A stretch of DNA of 6,706 nt from Spirochaetales bacterium. GTDB taxonomy: Bacteria; Spirochaetota; Spirochaetia; SZUA-6; DRHE01. The notes under the pieces are model-generated. The model saw only the letters and a program-made list of their open reading frames with translations, searched no databases and was not told where the DNA came from. The stretch covers positions 1 through 6,706 of the forward strand of contig JAGLQP010000104.1 in the NCBI GenBank assembly GCA_023136785.1, written 5' to 3'. Shown here one piece after another: positions 1-4,609 of the stretch. How positions within the stretch are numbered: position 1 is the stretch's first letter; every line of letters starts with the position of its first letter. The position numbers and the translations under genes were made by a program.

Positions 1-425
1 GGAACTTTCATATACTGGGCGTAAGCTCCAGGTATCCAGAAGGTCAGATTTTGTATGGGCTCTTTCATCAACATAAGACCCTGCCAGTGGCGAGCTGCCC
101 TACCCTGGACTGTAACACGAGTTCCAACAGCGGGGATTAACCGCTCCGTCGGGAGAGTCTTCCCTTCCATATAACCAATGCCTTGAGAAAGACCGGAGAC
201 CTGAGAACCGACCTCCACAACGGTCCCGACAAGCTCATGGCCGAGTATCGTCGGTGTCTTGACCCGAGGATGCGTTTTTCTGTACAGGCGGCGATCCGTT
301 CCACAGCGTCCACATGCCTCGATTTTAAGGACGATGTCGGTTGGCCCGCAGGTGATGTTCCAGGTTTCCAGTTTTACCACGCCGGGTTCGTAGTATACAA
401 AGCACCTAGATTCATAGTCTGCCAT
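1..425 (-). CDS. Zinc-type medium-chain alcohol dehydrogenase (partial, N-terminal 141 residues)
   Basis: The gene starts at ATG 425-423 and runs off the left edge, so the NAD-binding Rossmann half is not visible. An AAGGAG ribosome binding site (435-440) lies 9 bases before the ATG. The visible part is the GroES-like catalytic domain of the MDR superfamily, which oxidises alcohols or polyols with NAD(P). CGTD at residues 42-45 supplies the catalytic zinc cysteine, and GHE at 62-64 supplies the His/Glu ligands, followed by the usual GTVVEVG. Two things are odd. About 20 extra residues lie between VSG (76-78) and GTRVTV (101-106), where typical members have a short link. The structural-zinc lobe (about 107-133) also has none of the usual four cysteines. 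It is divergent from the GntR regulator, so it is probably a target of a local regulator. The family is clear, the substrate is unknown. Confidence 0.88.
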   Translation of the reverse strand, partial: MADYESRCFVYYEPGVVKLETWNITCGPTDIVLKIEACGRCGTDRRLYRKTHPRVKTPTILGHELVGTVVEVGSQVSGLSQGIGYMEGKTLPTERLIPAVGTRVTVQGRAARHWQGLMLMKEPIQNLTFWIPGAYAQYMKV

Positions 426-522
426 GAGTCCGATCTCCTTCTTGTTTGCTCATACAACGATTCTCGGTTTCACAACTAGATCTCTGAGGTTGTGTACGAT
501 GATAAATGCAGGTCTTGACCCA

Positions 523-551
523 ATTAAAGCAAAAAAGTAATTTGAACTCAA
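523..551 (-). promoter_or_regulatory. Predicted sigma-70 promoter of the left dehydrogenase
   Basis: On the minus strand, TTGAGT (546-551) and TTTAAT (523-528) are separated by exactly 17 bases. This resembles a -35/-10 pair with 4 and 5 matches to consensus. Transcription would start near 515 and leave a leader of about 90 bases before the ATG at 425. The leader contains a short CACAAC/GTTGTG inverted repeat (471-476 and 489-494) that could form a weak hairpin. The -35 box overlaps the left arm of the inverted repeat at 549-564. Promoter calls by eye are uncertain. Confidence 0.5.
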
Positions 552-615
552 CTACTAGTGACAGAATAAATGTAAAAAATGACATCTTTTTTTGATAATC
601 TGTCATCAGTAGTTG
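549..615. repeat. Imperfect inverted repeat, probable paired operator
   Basis: The arm CAACTACTAGTGACAG (549-564) recurs on the opposite strand at 600-615 as CAACTACTGATGACAG. Fourteen of 16 positions match, and the two mismatches are a swapped AG/GA. Some similarity continues past the arms (GACAGA then A/T, T, A). The arms are 35 bases apart, about 51 bases centre to centre, close to five helical turns. The spacer is AT-rich with A and T tracts. The left arm overlaps the predicted -35 of the dehydrogenase promoter. A paired regulator site in a divergent control region is the likely meaning. The binding protein is not known. Confidence 0.6.
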
Positions 616-645
616 TGTATGTACCTCATTTGTGTTTTACTCAAG

Positions 646-657
646 ATGGTTTACCAT
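646..657. promoter_or_regulatory. Palindromic GntR/FCD-type operator candidate
   Basis: ATGGTTTACCAT has perfect five-base arms around TT. It resembles the TGGT-N2-ACCA core known from FCD regulators such as UxuR/ExuR (TGGTATACCA). It ends 14 bases before the ATG of the GntR-family gene. Autoregulation by that protein is therefore the natural inference. TACCAT (652-657) could also serve as a weak -10 box, with TTGTGT (630-635) upstream, so binding would block transcription. No second copy of the core was seen near the left dehydrogenase start. Confidence 0.5.
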
Positions 658-671
658 AACGATTTAAAAAT

Positions 672-1391
672 ATGAGCAACGAAAAAAATACGCAAACACT
701 CAAGGGCTCGTCGGTGGTGCATAAGATCCGCCGATTTATCCTCGACAATGAATTACAACCAGGGGATCGTCTGCCGACCCATAAAGTGCTTTCCGAGCAC
801 CTGGATATCGGTATACGAATGCTTCGGGAGGGCTTAAGCGTATTGGCCCAACACGGATTGGTCGAAACCCGTCGGAAAGGCGGGACCCTGATCAAAGCGC
901 CATCGATCGACGAACTGAGCGATCCAATCCGCTGGCATCTCGAAACCACGGGCTACTCGGTTGAAGATCTGATTCAGGCTCGAGCAGCAGTGGAGAGTGC
1001 GGTTGCGGCTATCGCTGCTGAACGGAGAACGGCCCGGGATCTTCTAGTCATACTCGATGAGCTGGAGAGAATGAAGGCGTCGACCATGCAAGAAAAGAAG
1101 GAGGGGGGCCTCGACCAAGCGTTTCATATCGCTGTTCTTCGAGCTACCCATAATCCGGTGATGGATATTCTTGGGGAGTTTATTGTCGGTCAGTTTCGTC
1201 ACAAGGTGCCGGCTCAGATTCTAGCAACAAAGGTCCGGCTCGATGAAGTGATAAAAGAGCACGAGATGATTTACCAGGCGATTGAGCGGCAGGACGCGGA
1301 TGAAGCACGAAAACATATGTACAATCATATAACGTATCAAACCGGAAAGAGCCGACGGCGAAGTCCCCGGTCAGAATCGCCAAAGTCATGA
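672..1391 (+). CDS. GntR-family transcriptional regulator, FadR/FCD subfamily
   Basis: This is a 239-residue one-component DNA-binding regulator, a usual length for the subfamily. Residues about 13-77 form the winged helix: PGDRLP at 30-35, LREGL at 51-55, GLVETRRKGG at 62-71. Residues about 95-222 form the helical FCD ligand domain. It keeps the metal/ligand residues Asp148 and His152 (D-x3-H), His197 and His219, so it probably senses an organic acid through a bound metal. The recognition helix is unusual: the common Ser-Arg pair is Gly47-Ile48, and the Glu of LPSE is His37. The last 15 residues are rich in Arg, Ser and Pro and may be new sequence created by the rearrangement just downstream. 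No Shine-Dalgarno sequence precedes the ATG. It probably controls the divergent dehydrogenase and neighbouring catabolic genes. Family assignment is firm, the ligand unknown. Confidence 0.92.
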   Translation: MSNEKNTQTLKGSSVVHKIRRFILDNELQPGDRLPTHKVLSEHLDIGIRMLREGLSVLAQHGLVETRRKGGTLIKAPSIDELSDPIRWHLETTGYSVEDLIQARAAVESAVAAIAAERRTARDLLVILDELERMKASTMQEKKEGGLDQAFHIAVLRATHNPVMDILGEFIVGQFRHKVPAQILATKVRLDEVIKEHEMIYQAIERQDADEARKHMYNHITYQTGKSRRRSPRSESPKS

Positions 1392-1691
1392 ATGACCGAG
1401 TCAACGACAAAGTATCGACCTGGTGTGCTCGCCCACGGGACAGAGGATGAGGTTAGATTGGATGTGGAGAAGCACATTCGAAGGTTGGGCCGGGGCGGTG
1501 GTTACATCTGCGGTTCGAGCCACAACATCCATGAGGAGGTCTCGACGGCGAATTTCTTGGCCCTGGTCGAGGCAATCCATGAAACAAAAATTGACACCCC
1601 AGGTATACATCGGCTCCTTCAAGGTGTCCCGGACCAGCCGCCGTCTTCATTAATGCCAGCATACAAGCTCCTCAGGACTTTCGTTCTTTAA
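1392..1691 (+). pseudogene. C-terminal remnant of a URO-D-family protein
   Basis: The frame begins with ATG right after the regulator's TGA, with no spacing. It encodes 99 residues, of which only about 10-64 look like a known family. HGTEDEV (15-21), GRGGGYICGSSHNI (33-46) and ALVEAIHE (57-64) match the end of the uroporphyrinogen decarboxylase / corrinoid methyltransferase (MtaA-like) fold, where GGGYI-x3-HNI and the following 'eNi-Aly-A' helix are typical. Full members have about 340-380 residues, so roughly the first 260, including most of the barrel and active site, are missing. After about position 1583 the frame is unrelated sequence and ends inside the convergent dehydrogenase gene. 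It could still be translated by coupling to the regulator, but a working enzyme is not plausible. The family call rests on recalled motifs. Confidence 0.72.
1606..1662 (-). pseudogene. N-terminal stub of a second medium-chain dehydrogenase
   Basis: Starting from ATG 1662-1660, the minus strand encodes MLALMKTAAGPGHLE, then GADV. This looks like the first beta-strands of sorbitol/threonine-type MDR dehydrogenases (compare 'MKALvKTapGpGnveLrdV'). A strong GAGGAG site (1668-1673) lies 5 bases upstream and overlaps the end of the preceding hydroxyacid dehydrogenase gene. That spacing is typical of an operon partner. After about 19 codons the resemblance stops and the frame reads antisense through the URO-D remnant to about 1453. 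It is therefore the surviving start of a deleted gene. A short resemblance like this could be chance, but the matching start, ribosome site and operon position support it. Confidence 0.55.
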
Positions 1692-2559
1692 GGTATAGGT
1701 AGACAGCACCCATATCCATATCTGAAAAGCCGCCCGCGCTTGTTTCGGCCAGAAGGGAAACAAGATCATCAATGATGGGGTATATCAGTCTTTTCTCTTT
1801 GAACAGCTCCTGCAGATAACGCATATCCTTGAGAGCGAGAGCGGAGGTGAATCTAGGAGAAAAGTCATCCTCTAGTATCATGCTCAGTTGAGATTCAAAT
1901 CCGCGACTGTATCCCCCGCTAATTCGGATGAACTCCAGCAGATCCTCTCTGCCAATCCCTGCACGTTCGGCGATCAGACAGGATGCTGAGGCCGAGCAGC
2001 GATTCAACATGCCGAGGAAGTTGTTGAGAAGCTTCACCGTGTGGCCACACCCGGAAGGTCCACAGTAAACTATGTTCTTCGCGATGCATTTAAGGAGGGG
2101 CTCCATTTCAATGTACACAGATCGATCCCCGCCGACTGCAAGATTCAGAGCTCCTTCTTCAGCCTGCTCAGGTCCGCCGGTCATCGGTGTATCGACTACG
2201 GAGATGTTTCGCTTTGCCAGTTCTGCATAGACGTGTCTCGTTGAAGCAGGCCGTGCTGTTGTGAAATCCAGCACCACAGAGACTGTTGTTTCAGCTGCAT
2301 GCAGGAGGCTCTCGTCTCTAATCAGCACTTCTTCTACCTCCCTGGATGAGGGCAGGCAGGTCATGAGTACCTCTACGGTGGCATAAATGTCCTGGAGATT
2401 CTCACTGAGTATAGCTCCTTGGGACCCAAGTTCTTGTACCACCGGATCATCCTCGCGGATAGACCGCTTGTGGACCGATAGAGGATAACCCGCTTTCATG
2501 AGATTCCTGGCGATACCTCGGCCCATTTTTCCCGGACCGATCAAGCCGACTTTTTGCAT
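1672..2559 (-). CDS. NAD(P)-dependent beta-hydroxyacid dehydrogenase (3-hydroxyisobutyrate dehydrogenase family)
   Basis: This is a 295-residue protein of the usual family length, which oxidises beta-hydroxyacids or reduces the matching semialdehydes (3-hydroxyisobutyrate, tartronate semialdehyde or similar). The N-terminal Rossmann motif is GLIGPGKMG at 5-13. The substrate loop DTPMTGGPEQAEEG spans 123-136. The catalytic lysine is Lys176 in VKLLNN, with Asn180 four residues on. The C-terminal helical domain carries LALKDM (241-246) and GFSDMDMGA (277-285). All expected catalytic residues are present, so it looks active. A GGAGG site (2567-2571) lies 7 bases before the ATG. The stub of a lost dehydrogenase follows 9 bases after its stop, so this was probably the first gene of an oxidation operon. 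Arg32, right after the second strand, may favour NADP, but this is weak. Exact substrate is unresolved. Confidence 0.9.
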   Translation of the reverse strand: MQKVGLIGPGKMGRGIARNLMKAGYPLSVHKRSIREDDPVVQELGSQGAILSENLQDIYATVEVLMTCLPSSREVEEVLIRDESLLHAAETTVSVVLDFTTARPASTRHVYAELAKRNISVVDTPMTGGPEQAEEGALNLAVGGDRSVYIEMEPLLKCIAKNIVYCGPSGCGHTVKLLNNFLGMLNRCSASASCLIAERAGIGREDLLEFIRISGGYSRGFESQLSMILEDDFSPRFTSALALKDMRYLQELFKEKRLIYPIIDDLVSLLAETSAGGFSDMDMGAVYLYLKERKS

Positions 2560-2592
2560 ACGATTGCCTCCACATTACGATTAGTCGTTCAC

Positions 2593-2621
2593 AGTTTATA
2601 ATTATGGGAAACAAGCTTCAA
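2593..2621 (-). promoter_or_regulatory. Predicted promoter of the beta-hydroxyacid dehydrogenase gene
   Basis: On the minus strand, TTGAAG (2616-2621) and TAAACT (2593-2598) are 17 bases apart. This would start transcription near 2586 with a leader of about 27 bases that includes the GGAGG site. A perfect TATAAT (minus strand, just upstream) has no good -35 partner and is an alternative. Confidence is low because the surrounding DNA is AT-rich. Confidence 0.35.
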
Positions 2622-2717
2622 TTATAGGTATCTGCAATTTGTATTCGGCGAGGGCCATTACCACAAAGGTTTCCGTGAACAAATAACGCCTCTTCCGAAG
2701 GGGTCTGCCATCGGGTG

Positions 2718-2748
2718 TAACCTCCATTCCATTAAGGAGTTGAGGTTA
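2718..2748. repeat. Short inverted repeat upstream of the phosphoglycerate dehydrogenase-like gene
   Basis: TAACCTC (2718-2724) and GAGGTTA (2742-2748) are perfect 7-base complements around a 17-base loop. The repeat sits just upstream of the predicted -35 box at 2759. It could be an activator or repressor site. The loop is too long and no T-run follows, so an intrinsic terminator is unlikely. Seven-base arms can occur by chance. Confidence 0.3.
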
Positions 2749-2758
2749 AAGGGAAGTA

Positions 2759-2787
2759 TTGAATAATCTGCGATCTCCCGGTATACA
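2759..2787 (+). promoter_or_regulatory. Predicted promoter of the rightward operon
   Basis: TTGAAT (2759-2764) and TATACA (2782-2787) are 17 bases apart, each with 4 of 6 consensus matches. Transcription would start around 2794-2796, which is at the ATG of the first gene. That agrees with the absence of any Shine-Dalgarno sequence there. The pair is reasonable but not perfect. Confidence 0.45.
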
Positions 2788-2795
2788 TAGCCCTT

Positions 2796-3746
2796 ATGAA
2801 AGTATTGATTTTGGACAGGACAGACCCAATCTGTGCGGAAACGCTCAGATCTTTCTCCGGCATAGAGGTGGAGGAAAAACCGGGCTTGAGTCCCGAACAG
2901 CTTCTGCTGGAAGTTCCCGGGTACGAAGCTATAGTGGTACGTTCGGCAACCAAGGTGACCGCCGAGGTCATCGCGGCGGCGAAACGGCTCAAGGTGATCG
3001 GCAGGGCCGGAGCCGGGGTGGATAATATCGACGTGCAGGAGGCCACAGAACGAGGCATCCTGGTAATGAATACCCCCGGCGGCAATGCCAACGCCGTGGC
3101 TGAGCTTGCCATCGGCATGATGTTATCCCTGGCCCGTAGATTAACCGCCACTGTGGAGGGGATGAAGGCCGGGCGCTGGGAAAAGAAGAGCTACAAGGGC
3201 AGAGAGCTTGGTGGGAAGACTCTGGGGCTGGTGGGCATCGGTCAGGTGGGAGCTCGGGTAGCCCGTAAGGCGCTTGTCCTGGACATGAAGGTGTTGGCCT
3301 ACGACCCCTTCGTTTCTCCGGAAAAAGCAAAGGAGATCGGAACCGATCTCTGTGGGCTCGACGAGCTGTATCGGGAGAGTGACTACATCAGCCTGCACCT
3401 CCCGAAGAACGAACAAACAGCCGGAATGATCAATCGGGAAGCATTCGCCAAGATGAAATCCGGAGTATTCCTGATCAACTGCGCACGGGGCGGAATCGTG
3501 GTCGAATCGGATCTACTCCAAGCTCTGGAAGAGGGAAGGGTAGCCGGCGTGGGAATCGATGTGTATGAAAAAGAGCCGCCCGAAGATTGGTCGTTGGTGA
3601 ATCATCCGGGGGTCGTCTCGACCCCTCATATCGGGGCAACGACGGAGGAAGCCCAGATCGTAGTGGCGGAGATGGTAGCCCGGCAGATCGGACAGTACCT
3701 GAGCGAGGGAAAGGTGATTCACAGTGTGAACCACCCGCTGCGGTAG
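2796..3746 (+). CDS. serA: D-3-phosphoglycerate dehydrogenase-like D-2-hydroxyacid dehydrogenase (short form)
   Basis: This 316-residue cytoplasmic enzyme most likely oxidises 3-phosphoglycerate to 3-phosphohydroxypyruvate, the first step of serine synthesis. GRAGAGVDNID (69-79) and NTPGGN (92-97) are typical of the phosphoglycerate dehydrogenase branch. The NAD motif is GIGQVG (147-152), with Asp170 ending the second strand, which favours NAD over NADP. The catalytic trio is Arg231 (CARGG), Glu260 (EKEPPE) and His278 (TPHIGATT). There is no C-terminal ACT domain, so serine feedback through ACT is not expected. An in-frame stop at 2760-2762 with no ATG/GTG/TTG between makes ATG 2796 the first possible start, and it has no Shine-Dalgarno. 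It leads an apparent operon with the UVR and TPR genes. Another 2-hydroxyacid substrate is possible, so the gene symbol is probable only. Confidence 0.88.
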   Translation: MKVLILDRTDPICAETLRSFSGIEVEEKPGLSPEQLLLEVPGYEAIVVRSATKVTAEVIAAAKRLKVIGRAGAGVDNIDVQEATERGILVMNTPGGNANAVAELAIGMMLSLARRLTATVEGMKAGRWEKKSYKGRELGGKTLGLVGIGQVGARVARKALVLDMKVLAYDPFVSPEKAKEIGTDLCGLDELYRESDYISLHLPKNEQTAGMINREAFAKMKSGVFLINCARGGIVVESDLLQALEEGRVAGVGIDVYEKEPPEDWSLVNHPGVVSTPHIGATTEEAQIVVAEMVARQIGQYLSEGKVIHSVNHPLR

Positions 3747-3779
3747 CCTCCTGGCAGATTATGCTGTATATTTGAGCTC

Positions 3780-3785
3780 AGGAAG
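3780..3785 (+). promoter_or_regulatory. Ribosome binding site that decides the UVR protein start
   Basis: AGGAAG lies 7 bases before the TTG at 3793. The longer in-frame TTG at 3772 has no purine-rich site in front of it, so the downstream TTG is the better start. Confidence 0.6.
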
Positions 3786-3792
3786 TTTTACC

Positions 3793-4551
3793 TTGGCTGG
3801 AGATATCACTGACATACTTAAGTCCTGGGAGTTTGATCCGGACAATCAGGTGCGCATCATTCAGGCTAATGACGGTCGCGAGGTGCTGCAGATCCGGCAA
3901 CCCCTAGGAATCGAGCAATATGAGCTGGACAGCCGACCCGACGGAAAAACCTACGAGGGTAAGGAGTGTTACCTCGAAGTCCTGCAGGAGAAGCTTCAGG
4001 ACTACACAGATGCGAATGGTACCGACGAGGGATTTCAGGTTTCCCACGAGCAGTTCCAGCTGCTTCAGAACGAAGGCATCATCTACTACTATCGGTACCT
4101 CGTTCTGTTTCAGATCGGGGATTTCGAGCGTACAGCCCGGGATACGGAACACAACCTGCAGATCTGTGATCTGCTGGATAAGTATGCAGAGAATGAAGAC
4201 GATAAGAAGGAGATCCTTCAATATCGTCCCTACATCTTTCGCATGTTTGCCATAGCCAAGGCGATGATTTCCCTGCATCAGCAGCTGACGGCAGCAGCTA
4301 AGGAGATCCTTGAATCTGCGATAGAAGAGATCGAAAACATGCCGAATATCGACACACCGGCATTTCAATTCGAACGGATCCGTTCGTTGAAATATCTCCG
4401 GTCAACCTTGAAACAGGTTTTGGAACAGAAAGTGTCTCCTCTCGATCAACTCAAGAAGGAACTGGAGGCAGCTGTTGAAGAGGAGAACTACGAGCTGGCC
4501 GCGGAGCTGCGCGATAAAATCCGAACCCTGAAGAAAGAGTTCGAGCTCTAA
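3793..4551 (+). CDS. UvrB/UvrC (UVR) motif-containing protein
   Basis: The chosen TTG start gives 252 residues. An upstream in-frame TTG at 3772 would add seven. The last 35 or so residues (about 217-252, from LDQLKKELEAAV to KKEFEL) form the helical UVR motif, with the signature ENYELAAELRDKI. This motif is known as a protein-contact helix hairpin in UvrB, UvrC, ClpC and McsA. The rest is mostly helical and acidic. It has a conserved-looking start (SWEFDP, then GREVLQIRQPLGIEQYELDSRPDG) and a middle region that may fold like TPR helices. There are no UvrC nuclease or UvrB helicase domains, no signal peptide and no membrane segment. It is not McsA, since no zinc-binding cysteine pairs are present. 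Similar proteins are, from memory, widespread in spirochaetes with unknown role. It lies 46 bases after the dehydrogenase gene and 58 before the TPR gene. A protein-contact role is inferred. Confidence 0.82.
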   Translation: MAGDITDILKSWEFDPDNQVRIIQANDGREVLQIRQPLGIEQYELDSRPDGKTYEGKECYLEVLQEKLQDYTDANGTDEGFQVSHEQFQLLQNEGIIYYYRYLVLFQIGDFERTARDTEHNLQICDLLDKYAENEDDKKEILQYRPYIFRMFAIAKAMISLHQQLTAAAKEILESAIEEIENMPNIDTPAFQFERIRSLKYLRSTLKQVLEQKVSPLDQLKKELEAAVEEENYELAAELRDKIRTLKKEFEL

Positions 4552-4597
4552 CGCACCCATTCCTACCTCCTTGATTCCGGACTAACCTTTAAGGACT

Positions 4598-4603
4598 GGA
4601 GAG
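4598..4603 (+). promoter_or_regulatory. Ribosome binding site for the TTG-initiated TPR gene
   Basis: GGAGAG lies 6 bases before TTG 4610. A stop (TAA 4583-4585) closes the same frame upstream and no other start codon lies between, so TTG 4610 is the first usable start. Confidence 0.65.
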
Positions 4604-4609
4604 ACGAGG

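Noticed and set aside
183..479. A 98-codon plus-strand frame at the left edge
   Set aside because: It lies opposite the dehydrogenase, whose minus frame has the CGTD and GHE motifs and a good ribosome site.
471..494. CACAAC/GTTGTG hairpin as a terminator or riboswitch
   Set aside because: The arms are six bases around a 12-base loop with no T-run and no wider conserved structure. It was kept only as a note on the leader.
1600..1620. GGTATACAT copies (also at 2781-2788) as extra GntR sites
   Set aside because: They match only one half of the TGGT-N2-ACCA core. One falls in gene remnants and the other within a predicted -10 box.
1392..1700. Insertion sequence or transposase responsible for the gene scar
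   Set aside because: No transposase-like frame, terminal inverted repeats or target duplication was seen around the junctions.
3904..4368. A 154-codon minus-strand frame opposite the UVR gene
   Set aside because: It is antisense to a recognisable protein and has no recognisable motif.
4552..4609. Terminator between the UVR and TPR genes
   Set aside because: Only a weak CCTTTAAGG near-palindrome is present, with no stable stem or T-tract, so read-through is more likely.
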